Assembly: GCA_018398995.1 (NCBI GenBank)
Contig: CP073759.1
Location: 1,814,311-1,878,310 of the forward strand
From: Methylophilaceae bacterium
Lineage (GTDB): Bacteria > Pseudomonadota > Gammaproteobacteria > Burkholderiales > Methylophilaceae
DNA: 64,000 nucleotides
Direction: 5' to 3'
Shown here: positions 9,406-20,124 of the stretch, piece after piece
Position numbering within the stretch: position 1 is the stretch's first letter
Layout: every line of letters begins with the position of its first letter
The notes under the pieces: model-generated
Told to the model about the DNA's origin: nothing
The model's database searches: none
The model's input: the letters and a program-made list of their open reading frames with translations, nothing else
Program-made: the position numbers and the translations under genes

Positions 9406-11004
9406 TTATTCTAGGCCTTGGCTAGCAAGGTAATCTTCATAGTTGCCTGTAAAATCGACAATGCCATCGGGTTTGATTTCTAAAATTCGGGTTGCAATCG
9501 AGCTTACAAACTCACGGTCATGACTGACAAAGAAAAGGGTGCCGTTGTATTTATCTAAAGCGGTATTTAAAGCCTCAATCGATTCCATATCCATGTGATT
9601 AGTTGGCTCGTCCATTAGCAATACGTTGGTTCGCTCTAGCATGAGTTTACCGTATAACAAACGGCCTTTTTCGCCACCGGATAGCACTTTTACCGATTTT
9701 TTAGTTGCTTCGCTACCAAACAACAATCGGCCCAGCATACTACGCACAACGTTGTCATCATCACCTGGTTTGCGCCATTGTGACATCCACTCAAATAAGT
9801 CTTCACCCTTATTGAATTCGTATTCATGATCTTGTGCAAAATAACCAATATTGGCTTTTTCTGCCCATTTGACTGCACCATATTTTGGTTCTAAATCATT
9901 GGCTAGGCAGCGTAATAGTGTGGTTTTTCCAATACCGTTTTCACCAATAATAGCCACTTTTTCACCTGCTTCAAAAATCACTTCAAAGTCTTTAAATAAG
10001 TCTTTGTCGTCAAAGCCATGGCCTAGTTTTTTGAGTTCAACGGCATTACGATGCAGCTTTTCTTTTGCATCATATTCAAAACGAATAAATGGATACTGAC
10101 GGCTAGAAGGTTTAAATTCCTCTACCTTAATTTTATCAATCTGTTTGGCGCGACTGGTTGCTTGTTTTGCTTTTGATGCATTCGCTGAAAAACGACGCAC
10201 AAAGTCTTGTAAATCAGCAATTTGCTGTTTGGCTTTGGCATTGTCTTTTGCTTGTTGGTTACGCGCCGCAATGCTCGCTTCCATATAATCATCATAGTTG
10301 CCAGGATAAGAAGTAATCTTGCCGTAATCCATATCACATGTGTGTGTACACACTTGGTTTAAAAAGTGACGATCATGCGAAATAATGACCATGGTACAGT
10401 CACGATTATTCACCACATCTTCTAGCCAACGAATAGTATTAATGTCCAAGTTATTGGTTGGCTCATCTAGTAGCAACACATCTGGATTAGCAAACAAAGC
10501 TTGTACTAATAACACACGCAACTTCCAGCCAGGTGCCACTTCGCTCATTGGGCCATTATGTTGTTCGATGGGAATGCCAACACCAAGTAATAGTTCGCCA
10601 GCACGCGCTTCAGCTGTATAACCGTCATACTCGGCAAATACACCCTCCAGCTCAGCAGCTTTCATATAATCATCTTCAGTCGCCTCTAAATTTGCATAGA
10701 TCGCGTCACGTTCGGTCATGGCTGCCCACATTTGTTCATGACCCATCATCACCACATCTAATACACGCTTATCTTCATAAGCAAACTGATCTTGACGCAA
10801 AAACGCCATGCGTTCATTGGAATCTAAAGAAATATTGCCACTGGTTGGCTCTAGCTCACCAGCCAAAATTTTCATAAAAGTGGATTTGCCACAACCATTA
10901 GCGCCAATCAGGCCATAGCGATTACCATCGCCAAATTTAACGGAAACGTCTTCAAATAGTGGCTTAGAGCCAAATTGCATGGTGATATTATTTGCGGTTA
11001 ACAT
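9406..11004 (-). CDS. ybiT: ABC-F family ATPase YbiT
   Basis: Soluble tandem ABC ATPase of the ABC-F class, which acts on ribosomes rather than in membranes. Two Walker A motifs are present: GANGCGKST (about residue 35) and GENGIGKTT (about 355). ABC signatures, DEPTNNLD (about 182) and DEPTNHMD (about 465) follow, with a charged interdomain linker at about 240-300. The opening [19 protein letters not shown] matches YbiT rather than EttA or Uup. Length 532 fits. It is transcribed with yaeQ; 64 nt separate it from the nitroreductase gene upstream. Confidence 0.92.
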   Translation of the reverse strand: MLTANNITMQFGSKPLFEDVSVKFGDGNRYGLIGANGCGKSTFMKILAGELEPTSGNISLDSNERMAFLRQDQFAYEDKRVLDVVMMGHEQMWAAMTERDAIYANLEATEDDYMKAAELEGVFAEYDGYTAEARAGELLLGVGIPIEQHNGPMSEVAPGWKLRVLLVQALFANPDVLLLDEPTNNLDINTIRWLEDVVNNRDCTMVIISHDRHFLNQVCTHTCDMDYGKITSYPGNYDDYMEASIAARNQQAKDNAKAKQQIADLQDFVRRFSANASKAKQATSRAKQIDKIKVEEFKPSSRQYPFIRFEYDAKEKLHRNAVELKKLGHGFDDKDLFKDFEVIFEAGEKVAIIGENGIGKTTLLRCLANDLEPKYGAVKWAEKANIGYFAQDHEYEFNKGEDLFEWMSQWRKPGDDDNVVRSMLGRLLFGSEATKKSVKVLSGGEKGRLLYGKLMLERTNVLLMDEPTNHMDMESIEALNTALDKYNGTLFFVSHDREFVSSIATRILEIKPDGIVDFTGNYEDYLASQGLE

Positions 11005-11068
11005 AAACTCTCTAAATTGATTAATATTTTAATTGGTTGAATTAAAAATCGATAAATTGAAATACATT

Positions 11069-11671
11069 TTAAAATTGATTACGGATAACAACCTCATCCA
11101 TTGCTAATTGGCCGCCTCTAACGCGAGCTGGTTGAAGGGCTTTGCCAACCACAACAAACATTGTTGGTATATGATCTTGAGGTAAGTTCAATAATTGACT
11201 AACCGCATCAAAATCAAAGCCGTCCATTGGGCACGTGTCATATCCCATCTCTTTAGCAGCCAGCATAAGCGTCATCGCTGCCATGCCGCAAGAGCGCATG
11301 CCTTCATCGCGCTGCACTTGTACATTGCCTTGATAATAATTGCCAATGGCAGGCACAAGATAGTCTTGCACTGCTTTTGGTGCATTTGCCCAATAGCGTT
11401 CAGGCTGTTTTGCCCAAGCGTTCAAATCAGCAGTTAATACAATCAACAAAGAAGCTTCTTCTACTTGTGCCTGATTCCAACTAACAGCACGAATTTGCTG
11501 ACGCAAGACAGGATCAGTAACCAGTACAAATCGCCAGTTTTGAATATTAAATGCTGTTGGGGATAGCATCGCTAATGACATTAATTGCTCAATTTCTTGT
11601 TCAGTCATTTTATGATCGGGATCATATGCTTTAATCGAGCGGCGTTCTACAATTGCTTCAGTTACGTTCAT
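11069..11671 (-). CDS. Nitroreductase family FMN oxidoreductase
   Basis: FMN-dependent NAD(P)H oxidoreductase of the nitroreductase fold. RRSIKAYD (residues 10-17) is the phosphate-binding start of the family and PTAFNIQNWRF (about 38-48) the flavin-contact segment. The C-terminal part carries the GFD loop. Length 200 is typical. The natural substrate cannot be read; members reduce quinones, nitroaromatics or enones. It lies 12 nt after the gre gene on the same strand and probably shares the gua transcript. Confidence 0.85.
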   Translation of the reverse strand: MNVTEAIVERRSIKAYDPDHKMTEQEIEQLMSLAMLSPTAFNIQNWRFVLVTDPVLRQQIRAVSWNQAQVEEASLLIVLTADLNAWAKQPERYWANAPKAVQDYLVPAIGNYYQGNVQVQRDEGMRSCGMAAMTLMLAAKEMGYDTCPMDGFDFDAVSQLLNLPQDHIPTMFVVVGKALQPARVRGGQLAMDEVVIRNQF

Positions 11672-11683
11672 GTATTTTACTTC

Positions 11684-12181
11684 CTAGTAATTAATGTCAA
11701 TAATTTCTAACTCTAAAAGGCCAGCAGGACGTTGCCAACGTACGCTATCACCCACTTTGCGGCCAATGAGTGCTTTGGCAATGGGAGAAACATAACTGAC
11801 TTTTTGTTGTGCAATATCTGCTTCATCTTCACCAACAATATGAAATTGCAGCACTGCACCTGCTGCATCTTCTACTTTTACCGTTGCACCAAACAATACC
11901 GTATTTTTGTCTTGTTTTGTAGGGTCTACTAATACAGCGTGCTGTAATCGCATTGATAAGTACCGTAAATCACGATCAATGACAGCCAATCGTTGTTTTG
12001 CTGTTTCATTGTCTTTGTCATCAACTAAACTGGCGCGTTCTTTATCAAGTAACTTTGCCGAATCTTCCAACTGTTTCAGTCCAATAAGTGTTACATAATT
12101 GGTATGCTGACTAACTGGACGTTCTGGTAAATCCGTCCCTGCGTGTTCTAAATCATCTTCTTTAACAAAGCCGCGGCTCAT
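11684..12181 (-). CDS. GreA/GreB family elongation factor, short coiled-coil type
   Basis: The C-terminal FKBP-like Gre domain is intact (about residues 95-165: LFGATVKVED, SYVSPIAKALIGRKVGD). The N-terminal coiled coil is about 14 residues shorter than in GreB. The tip motif GDRSEN-xx-Y, which supplies acidic residues for RNA cleavage in GreA/GreB, is missing and replaced by VDDKDNETAK. The N terminus SRGFVKEDDLEHAG is typical of a GreAB-like subfamily in beta- and gammaproteobacteria. I start it at ATG 12181, which overlaps the guaA stop by one base (TAATG); a GTG start at 12190 is less likely. Whether it stimulates transcript cleavage is doubtful. Confidence 0.85.
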   Translation of the reverse strand: MSRGFVKEDDLEHAGTDLPERPVSQHTNYVTLIGLKQLEDSAKLLDKERASLVDDKDNETAKQRLAVIDRDLRYLSMRLQHAVLVDPTKQDKNTVLFGATVKVEDAAGAVLQFHIVGEDEADIAQQKVSYVSPIAKALIGRKVGDSVRWQRPAGLLELEIIDINY

Positions 12182-13800
12182 TATTCCCACTCAATTGTCG
12201 CAGGCGGCTTGCCCGAAACATCATAGACAACGCGGTTGATGCCTCTTACCTCGTTAATAATCCGGTTAGATACTTTGCCTAATAAACTATATGGCAACTC
12301 AGCCCAGTGCGCAGTCATAAAGTCACTGGTGACAACCGCACGCAAAGCAACGACATAATCATAAGTGCGACCATCACCCATGACGCCCACCGATTTGACT
12401 GGTAAGAAAACGGTAAATGCTTGGCTGGTTAAATCATACCAAGTTTTACCCGTGGCTTTGTCGAATGTGTTGCGTAATTCCTCAATAAAAATGGCATCGG
12501 CTTGTTGCAACAATACAGCATAGTCACGCTTCACTTCACCTAAGATACGCACACCTAAACCTGGTCCCGGGAAAGGGTGGCGATACACCATGTCACGCGG
12601 CAAACCTAACGCAACACCAAGCTCACGCACTTCGTCTTTAAATAAGTCGCGTAATGGCTCCAGTAGTTTTAAACCAAGCTGTTCAGGTAATCCGCCTACA
12701 TTGTGGTGGCTTTTAATCGTCACTGCTTTTTTGCTTTTTGCACCACCAGATTCAATAACATCGGGGTAAATTGTGCCTTGTGCTAAAAAGGTAGCGCCTT
12801 TATGGCCTTGACCACTGGCTTTGAGTTTAGCTGCTTCCGCTTTAAACACTTCAACAAATTCACCACCAATGATTTTGCGTTTGGCCTCCGGGTCACTGAT
12901 ACCTGCTAGCTTGTTCATAAATTGGTCGGCAGCATCAACACGAATTACTTTAGCATGCAGTTGACCGGCAAACATATCCATGACCATGTCGCCTTCATTT
13001 AATCGTAATAGGCCATGATCCACAAACACACAAGTGAGCTGGTCGCCAATCGCACGGTGAATAAGTGCCGCCGCAACGCTAGAGTCAACGCCACCCGATA
13101 AACCCAAAATCACTTCTTCATCGCCAACTTGTGCTTTGATATTTGCTACGGCTTCTGCAATATAGTCGCCCATTACCCAATCAGGTTTCGCTCCACAAAT
13201 TTCCAAAACAAATCGCTCGAGTATGGCTTGGCCTTTTTTGGTATGCGTTACTTCTGGGTGAAATTGCACCGCATAAAACTTTCTCTCTTCATCTGCCATC
13301 GCAGCAAACGGGGTAGTTTCATTACTGCCAATTACTTTAAATCCAGGCGGTAAAGCGGTGACCTTGTCACCATGACTCATCCACACATCTAATAAACCAT
13401 GCCCTTCATCATTGGTTTCATCTTGGATGTCGCGGAACAGGGCGGAGTGACCACGGGCACGCATTTGCGCATAACCAAATTCACGTTTGGCCCCAGCTTC
13501 TACTTTGCCACCCAACTGTTGTGCCATAGTTTGCATGCCATAGCAAATACCCAATACAGGTATGCCTAATTCAAATACGCTTTGCGGCGCTTTGTCGGTC
13601 TCTTCTTCATAGGCACTGGCATGGCTGCCAGAGAGGACAATGCCATCTGCGCCAAAATCACGAACAAAGTCATCTGCAACATCACAGGGATGAATCTCGC
13701 AATAGACGTTGGCTTCACGTATGCGTCGTGCAATCAATTGCGTAACTTGTGAGCCAAAATCAAGGATAAGAATTTTTGAATGCGCTATTATTGATGTCAT
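12181..13800 (-). CDS. guaA: GMP synthase (glutamine-hydrolysing)
   Basis: Last step of GMP synthesis: XMP + Gln + ATP to GMP. The N-terminal class I glutamine amidotransferase domain has nucleophile Cys86 in GICYGMQ and the HPE of FHPEVTHT. The ATP-pyrophosphatase P-loop is LSGGVDSSV (about residue 234). The C-terminal dimerisation domain ends in the conserved PPATIEWE. Length 539 is somewhat above the usual 525. guaB lies upstream on the same strand with an 82-nt gap, the common guaBA order. Confidence 0.97.
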   Translation of the reverse strand: MTSIIAHSKILILDFGSQVTQLIARRIREANVYCEIHPCDVADDFVRDFGADGIVLSGSHASAYEEETDKAPQSVFELGIPVLGICYGMQTMAQQLGGKVEAGAKREFGYAQMRARGHSALFRDIQDETNDEGHGLLDVWMSHGDKVTALPPGFKVIGSNETTPFAAMADEERKFYAVQFHPEVTHTKKGQAILERFVLEICGAKPDWVMGDYIAEAVANIKAQVGDEEVILGLSGGVDSSVAAALIHRAIGDQLTCVFVDHGLLRLNEGDMVMDMFAGQLHAKVIRVDAADQFMNKLAGISDPEAKRKIIGGEFVEVFKAEAAKLKASGQGHKGATFLAQGTIYPDVIESGGAKSKKAVTIKSHHNVGGLPEQLGLKLLEPLRDLFKDEVRELGVALGLPRDMVYRHPFPGPGLGVRILGEVKRDYAVLLQQADAIFIEELRNTFDKATGKTWYDLTSQAFTVFLPVKSVGVMGDGRTYDYVVALRAVVTSDFMTAHWAELPYSLLGKVSNRIINEVRGINRVVYDVSGKPPATIEWE

Positions 13801-13882
13801 ATGCTGTAATTATGTCGTGCTGCTATATAAAAGTTTGGGCAAACAGCTGTCATAAACTGTTTGCCCAATATTAAGTTATAAA

Positions 13883-15400
<1,518 letters not shown>

Positions 15401-15531
15401 TTATCATTGCATAAGTTGCCATATTATTCGTCTATTTTATCGTGCTAAATTTATTTTTTATATTGTCAAGATAGCGATGCATGCTGTAATCTAGCCAATT
15501 AGATGAATGCGATAGCTTAAAAGGGTTTGCA

Positions 15532-16038
15532 ATGAAATTAAAACAATTACTGCATTTAAGTGTAATGATTGTATTGGTCACGCCGATGTTGGTGGACGCA
15601 CAAATTTATAAATGGAAAGATAAAAATGGCGTGACAGGTTATTCAGATAAGCCACCAACAGATGATGTGCAAGTTGATAAGGTAATATCCAGAGAACAAG
15701 GAAGCAAGTCAACATCACCAGCGGATAAAGCGCGTAATCTTGGCGGAACTAACAAACCAGGTAAAAATGCTGAAACGCAGCAAAAAGCCGAGGATGAAGC
15801 AGCCCAATTGCGTGCCCGTAATGCCGAAATAGAGAAGAAGAATAACGAAGAAAAAGCAGCGCAAGCAAGAATTAGAGCAACAAATTGTCAATCGGCTAAA
15901 TCGGATTACCAAACATTTGCACAAGGTGGTCGTATTTTTCGGATGAATGAAAAAGGTGAGCGAGAGTATTTTGATGATGCGGCATTAAATGAGCGCAAAG
16001 CAAATGCGCAAGCAGCAATCCGACAATATTGCAATTAA
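15532..16038 (+). CDS. DUF4124 domain-containing exported protein
   Basis: Signal peptide with likely cleavage after VDA (about residue 23), then the DUF4124 opening QIYKWKDKNGVTGYSDKPP, which is common in betaproteobacterial periplasmic proteins of unknown role. The middle (about 65-120) is a charged, Ala/Lys/Glu-rich segment likely to form a helix. The last 45 residues carry two cysteines that might pair. AAGGG precedes the ATG. It converges with rnfH and has no obvious operon partner. Confidence 0.8.
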   Translation: MKLKQLLHLSVMIVLVTPMLVDAQIYKWKDKNGVTGYSDKPPTDDVQVDKVISREQGSKSTSPADKARNLGGTNKPGKNAETQQKAEDEAAQLRARNAEIEKKNNEEKAAQARIRATNCQSAKSDYQTFAQGGRIFRMNEKGEREYFDDAALNERKANAQAAIRQYCN

Positions 16039-16047
16039 TTCGGCTCG

Positions 16048-16380
16048 TTATTCTGCTTCAGCAGGTGTGTCTCCTCCGCCTTTTTTCATCGCTTTCCCAT
16101 CGGCAGCGCGTTGCTTTCTAACTTCTTTAGGGTCTGCAATCAGTGGACGATAAATTTCTACACGGTCTAAATGGCGCAACGGCGTCTCAAGCTTGATTAA
16201 TTTACCAAAAATACCAACCTGATTAACAGTTAAATCAATTTCGGGGAATTTGGTCATAATGCCAGATACCTTAATGGCTTCTTCAGCAGTGATATCTGAA
16301 GCAACCTGCACAGGAATAATGAGCTGCTGGTGTGGTAAAGCATAAGCAACTTCTACGGTAATATGGTCGTTTTTTGGCAA
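16048..16380 (-). CDS. rnfH: RnfH family ubiquitin-like protein (RatB)
   Basis: Small beta-grasp protein of the RnfH/UPF0125 family. Recognisable parts are VEVAYALPHQQ (about residues 8-18), VGIFGKLI (about 56) and the ending LRHLDRVEIYRPLIADPKE. The usual position next to ratA is kept. The start is TTG at 16380, supported by AAGGA seven bases ahead. Its role is not settled. The 25-residue tail is basic and low in complexity. Confidence 0.88.
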   Translation of the reverse strand: MPKNDHITVEVAYALPHQQLIIPVQVASDITAEEAIKVSGIMTKFPEIDLTVNQVGIFGKLIKLETPLRHLDRVEIYRPLIADPKEVRKQRAADGKAMKKGGGDTPAEAE

Positions 16381-16383
16381 AGG

Positions 16384-16827
16384 TTAATCCTTATTAGCGG
16401 GGTATATATTATCTGCACGTGTCACAAAACTATCAACAAAAGTGGTTGCAATGTGATTAAACACGGGTGATATTAATTTTTCAAGAAAACCATTGGCAAA
16501 CTCATAATTGAGTCTAAATTGAATTTTACAGGCGTTTTCTCTTAATTCAATAAAGCGCCAATCACCTTCTAAATGTTTGAACGGACCATCTTTTAACGCA
16601 ATATCCATGCTGATGGGAAACACTTTGCTGTTAATCGTCGTAAAGTTTTGTTTAATCCCGTGATAATTAATATGTAAGGTAGCGCTTGTCCTTACATCGG
16701 TGCGCTCATGCAAATCAATGCCACCACACCATGGTAAAAACTGTGGATAATCCTCGACACGATCAACCAAATTGAACATTTCTTGTGCCGAGTGCATCAC
16801 TAAAACTGTTTTTTCTACCTTATTCAT
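16384..16827 (-). CDS. ratA: RatA/COQ10 family START-domain protein
   Basis: 147-residue single-domain protein of the COQ10/RatA (polyketide cyclase/START-like) family. Marks are VDRVEDYPQFLPWCGG (about residues 22-37) and the ending NHIATTFVDSFVTRA. Members bind ubiquinone-type lipids; the E. coli homologue was also reported to block 70S association as a toxin. Which role holds here cannot be told. Located three bases ahead of rnfH in the same transcript and divergent from smpB. Confidence 0.9.
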   Translation of the reverse strand: MNKVEKTVLVMHSAQEMFNLVDRVEDYPQFLPWCGGIDLHERTDVRTSATLHINYHGIKQNFTTINSKVFPISMDIALKDGPFKHLEGDWRFIELRENACKIQFRLNYEFANGFLEKLISPVFNHIATTFVDSFVTRADNIYPANKD

Positions 16828-16886
16828 TAAAGCGTTCTATTTAAACTAGCGTAAAATACTTATTTTAAGCTATTTAGTGTTAACAC

Positions 16887-17336
16887 ATGAGCATTGCCCA
16901 AAATAAAAAAGCATTTTTTGATTATTTTATCGAAGAAAAATACGAAGCAGGTATTGTCCTAGAAGGCTGGGAAGTCAAGGCAATTCGCGATCACCGAGTG
17001 AATATTAAAGAAGCTTATGTGGTGATTATGCGCGGTGAAATTTTCTTAATCGGCTGTCATATTACGCCATTAGGTATGGCATCCACACACGTGCGTCCAG
17101 ACGCTATTAGAACGCGTAAGCTATTGTTGCATAATGAAGAAATTGCCAAATTAATAGGCAAAGTCGAGCGGGCAGGTTATACCCTAATCCCATTGGATAT
17201 GCATTACAGCAAAGGCCGCATTAAAGTGCAAATTGGCTTAGGCAAAGGAAAAAAACAGCACGATAAACGTGAGTCGATTAAGCAAAAAGATTGGGAACGT
17301 GACAAAGCGCGCATCATGCGAGCGCATAATAAATAA
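16887..17336 (+). CDS. smpB: SsrA-binding protein SmpB
   Basis: OB-fold RNA-binding partner of tmRNA that delivers it to stalled ribosomes. Visible marks: the [19 protein letters not shown] start, GWEVKAIR (about residue 32), and the basic C-terminal tail [21 protein letters not shown], which occupies the empty mRNA channel. Length 149 is standard. The ssrA gene is only 1 kb downstream, with one gene on the other strand between them. Confidence 0.97.
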   Translation: MSIAQNKKAFFDYFIEEKYEAGIVLEGWEVKAIRDHRVNIKEAYVVIMRGEIFLIGCHITPLGMASTHVRPDAIRTRKLLLHNEEIAKLIGKVERAGYTLIPLDMHYSKGRIKVQIGLGKGKKQHDKRESIKQKDWERDKARIMRAHNK

Positions 17337-17340
17337 TGCT

Positions 17341-18180
17341 TTATTGTTGATGTAGAGTTGTTAGCACTTGCGGTAGTAAGCTTGGTAAATCTTCTGCAAT
17401 TAAACCCAATCCAAACAACGTTGCCGCTTGTGCATGCATCCACACCGCCGCACACGCCGCATCAAATGACAACATACCTTGTGCCATTAACCCTACTATC
17501 ATGCCAGCCAACACATCCCCAGATCCGCCCGTGGCTAGCGTTGGTGGTGCATTTTCGTTAATGATAGTCCGCCCATCGGGCGCTGCAATCACTGTTTTAT
17601 GGCCTTTTAACACCACAACTGCACCACAATCTACAACTGCTTGTTGCGCGCTGAGTACACGATTCTCTGTTAATGCAAATAAACGCTTAAACTCACCTTC
17701 ATGTGGTGTGATTACGCAGTCAGCATGTAAATTCTTGATGAGTAAAGCGCTATTGCCACGAAATGCGGTAATCGCATCTGCATCGAGCACTACAGGCCGA
17801 TTGGTCGCCAATAATTGTAGTGTATGCGCGCGTGTTTCATCATTTACACCTGCGCCAGGCCCAATTAAAAAGCTCGATATGCGTTGATCTTCAATCAGCT
17901 GATTAAATGTCCTAGCATCATCAAACGGCTTTACCATAATACTAGTCAAAGTATTGGCATAAATGGTAAAAGCCACTTGCGGAACCAGTATCGTAGTCAG
18001 CCCGCTTCCAATACGCGCAGCGGCTAATGCAGATAATTTTGCCGCACCTGTCATCGGATAACCGCCAACAATCGTTGTAAAACCACGTGTATATTTATTA
18101 CTTTCTGCCGTTAACTTAGGCAGAGCATCTAACCAAAGCTTAGGATGGTTTTTTATGGCAGAGTCGTATGGTGTAGTCAT
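17341..18180 (-). CDS. nnrD: ADP/ATP-dependent NAD(P)H-hydrate dehydratase (YjeF C-terminal type)
   Basis: Repairs hydrated NAD(P)H. The ribokinase-like YjeF_C domain fills the protein: GYPMTGAAKLSA (about residues 40-51), GPGAG (about 107) and the catalytic-loop motif ATGGSGDVLAGMI (about 217-229). The N-terminal epimerase domain found in fused E. coli YjeF/NnrE-NnrD is absent, so the epimerase, if any, is encoded elsewhere. Length 279. Convergent with smpB, with only 4 nt between the stops. Confidence 0.92.
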   Translation of the reverse strand: MTTPYDSAIKNHPKLWLDALPKLTAESNKYTRGFTTIVGGYPMTGAAKLSALAAARIGSGLTTILVPQVAFTIYANTLTSIMVKPFDDARTFNQLIEDQRISSFLIGPGAGVNDETRAHTLQLLATNRPVVLDADAITAFRGNSALLIKNLHADCVITPHEGEFKRLFALTENRVLSAQQAVVDCGAVVVLKGHKTVIAAPDGRTIINENAPPTLATGGSGDVLAGMIVGLMAQGMLSFDAACAAVWMHAQAATLFGLGLIAEDLPSLLPQVLTTLHQQ

Positions 18181-18310
18181 GCTTCATATTTTAGGGCTAA
18201 ACAGCATAAGATTCTAATAAAAAAAACTGTTGCAAAATTAAGCGTATAATATAGGGATTAGATACGTTAAATATGGACGTATTGATGAGTAAATGCAATT
18301 GCAACACACT

Positions 18311-18676
18311 GGGGCTGACTAGGTTTCGACGTGGGTTACAAAGCATGCAGGGCATACCGAGGGTTTCAGGTTTCCTCGTTAATCCATCTGGAAAAAGTAT
18401 AGTCGCAAACGACGAAACTTACTCTTTAGCAGCTTAGGCCGCTAAACGTTGCTCTGGGGCTTTCCTCGCCCAGGCTAGGAAACTAGCAAGCAACGTCATA
18501 TAGAGGAAATCGCACTTTATTGGGTTACTTAATATTGTGTTAAAACTAAGGTAACTCGCTTTACATTCGCTTGCTCGTTGGTGGGTGTACCGTTAAATTT
18601 AAACAACACAGCTAAGTATGTAGAACTGTCTGTGGAGGGCTTGCGGACGCGGGTTCGATTCCCGCCTGCTCCACCA
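18311..18676 (+). ncRNA. ssrA: Transfer-messenger RNA (tmRNA)
   Basis: Rescues stalled ribosomes by adding a degradation tag. The 5' end GGGGCTGACTAGGTTTCGACG and the 3' end with GGTTCGATTCCCGCC and CTCCACCA form the tRNA-like part, including the G3-U pair of alanine acceptors. The tag frame at 18405-18437 reads ANDETYSLAA then TAG. It is a one-piece form of about 366 nt. A TATAAT at 18245-18250 may belong to its promoter. A strong terminator follows after 6 nt. Confidence 0.97.
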
Positions 18677-18682
18677 ACAATG

Positions 18683-18715
18683 AAAAAAGGCTACCCGTTC
18701 GGGGTAGCCTTTTTT
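18683..18715 (+). terminator. Rho-independent terminator of ssrA
   Basis: AAAAAAGGCTACCC, a short loop, then GGGTAGCCTTTTTT. The stem is long, the T run is clear, and it follows the CCA end directly. Confidence 0.93.
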
Positions 18716-18997
18716 CGTTGCTGAAGAGGCGGGGGAGGGATTAAGCCCGCCTTGGGTTCGCCTTGCTAATCACTGATTGCTTGGACGCTGAGTTTGCGCA
18801 GCTGGCAGCAGGCCGAGGTTTTTTGGGAGGTAACGCGAAAGCGGGGCATTGCCGCTGTCGTTTTATTTGCATCAATGGAGCCTGGGACTTTGGTAAATCA
18901 AACTGGCTTTGTGCGTGTGGGTGTTATGTTGGCTGGAAAATGGTGTGTAGCAGTGGGTCAAACTATTTTGATTGTGTTTAATACCCAATTTGTTAAC
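18716..18997. other. Gene-poor segment behind ssrA
   Basis: About 280 nt between the ssrA terminator and the pilin stop codon. It is more GC-rich at its start (GGCGGG ... CCCGCC can pair, 18728-18751). Two plus-strand open frames (18763-18981 and 18794-19048) match no family I know, have no ribosome site, and one runs into the pilin gene. One copy of a repeat shared with 20046-20087 lies here. No second copy of the ssrA 3' end is visible. Confidence 0.4.
18768..18857 (+). repeat. Dispersed repeat, longer copy
   Basis: Two blocks, AATCACTGATTGCTTGGACGC (18768-18788) and AACGCGAAAGCGGGGCATTG plus GCCGCTG (18832-18857), match the segment 20046-20087 in order and orientation. The first block has 19 of 21 identities. 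This copy has about 43 extra bases between the blocks. Confidence 0.5.
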
Positions 18998-19480
18998 TTA
19001 ACAGCCAGTAATAACAGTTGTTATGGCTATTTGTTTGTTAGAAGATAGGGCGTAGGCGTCACGATAATCCACATAACAATTAGCCGGATCTGGAGCATTA
19101 GAAATAGTAAATCTAGTCGTTTGCGTGTTGGGGAGAGAAGCGGTAAACCCTGAATAGTTTATGTGACTATCTATTTGCCTACCACCTAATACATCACCTG
19201 CATCTAGCCATCCATAATTCAACATATAGTCAACTCCGTCAATAGTGGGGTGTGTAAGGCGAAGATTTATATTGCAAGTGGGTGTGACCATACATTTGGC
19301 ATAAACTAAATTTGCGGTGGAGCGTAAACTACCTGCTAATTGATGCACAGAAGCAATGCGTGCTTCTGTGCCTAATCCAATAAACTTTGGTAGTGCAGTG
19401 GCAGCCAAAATCCCAAGCATGATGATGACCACAATCAATTCGATCAAGGTAAAACCTTTTTGATTAGGCAAAAACTTCAT
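18998..19480 (-). CDS. Type IV pilin-like protein (MSHA/type II pseudopilin class)
   Basis: Carries the prepilin cleavage site KG-FTLIEL at about residues 8-14 and a hydrophobic N-terminal helix (IVVIIMLGILAATALP), so it should be processed by prepilin peptidase and assembled in the inner membrane. A cysteine pair region lies in the globular part, and the C terminus (NCYVDY ... TGC) resembles the D-loop of MSHA-type pilins. Length 160. It stands alone: no assembly ATPase, platform protein or peptidase is adjacent. pilW lies 21 kb away. Its partner machinery is unknown. Confidence 0.82.
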   Translation of the reverse strand: MKFLPNQKGFTLIELIVVIIMLGILAATALPKFIGLGTEARIASVHQLAGSLRSTANLVYAKCMVTPTCNINLRLTHPTIDGVDYMLNYGWLDAGDVLGGRQIDSHINYSGFTASLPNTQTTRFTISNAPDPANCYVDYRDAYALSSNKQIAITTVITGC

Positions 19481-20124
19481 TACACTTTTCCATAAACATT
19501 CATATTATTTGTTCTGCTATCAATCACAAATACATTATTTTTTTGAAATGTTCAAAGAAGTATACTTTGATAACTGTGATGATTTGCATGGCTGGAACAC
19601 TTTATATTTTCTTGGTTATGTTGTCTAACGGTTCGTTTATTGAAATATTTATATAGAGATACAGATTATTTTAAGATGAATTGGCTGTTGGCTTATCCCC
19701 TTCAAGTCCTGGAAAAGCAGAATAAAATAGGGGCCGTACCACAATTTAAATAGACGATGCCCCGTAGCCCAGTATGCATAAGCCTTCAAGAACAGTTCTT
19801 TAGAATGTTTATGGGATAAATTGATTGAATTTAATTGTAAAACTCAACCGCCACGTTCGCCATTTTGCCATAGTCCGCTTTCAACAAAGCGGCGCTCACT
19901 AAACGAGTCATATCGCCGCTGCCAGTACTACCGATCGTGTGACCCATGCCATTGCCCCAACAGCGACACAGCGCTTTAATGTCTATGCACGTTGGGCAGG
20001 TGAGGGCGCTAATCGCCCCTGGTTATGCTGTTTAATTTTTTGGTCAATCACTAAATGCTTGGACGCGAGAGCGTAGCATTGCCGCCGATCAGTAAAGTGC
20101 CAATTCAACACTAGTCAGATATTT
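19481..20124. other. 644-nt region without a clear gene; open frames of unknown origin
   Basis: No start-to-stop gene I can support. On the minus strand 20022-19831 is an open stretch of 63 codons ending in a stop. It has no start codon; it shows a Cys pattern (CPTC, CRC) and ends KMANVAVEFYN with codon use like a real gene. A second minus-strand frame (19843-19649, 64 codons) overlaps its end. Both may be remains of decayed genes. A short hairpin GGGCG-CTAAT-CGCCC lies at 20004-20018, and the second repeat copy at 20046-20087. Confidence 0.35.
20046..20087 (+). repeat. Dispersed repeat, shorter copy
   Basis: AATCACTAAATGCTTGGACGC followed directly by a GAGAGCGTAGCATTGCCGCCG-like block. Same order and orientation as 18768-18857 but without the 43-base middle. 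Together the two copies bracket the pilin gene at 1.3 kb distance. Confidence 0.5.

Noticed and set aside
18640-18676. tRNA-like 3' half with TpsiC loop and CCA
   Set aside because: It is the 3' part of tmRNA, not a separate tRNA; no anticodon arm precedes it.
18763-18981. 72-codon plus-strand open frame behind ssrA
   Set aside because: TTG start without ribosome site, Cys/Trp-rich composition unlike neighbours, no family; contains a repeat copy.
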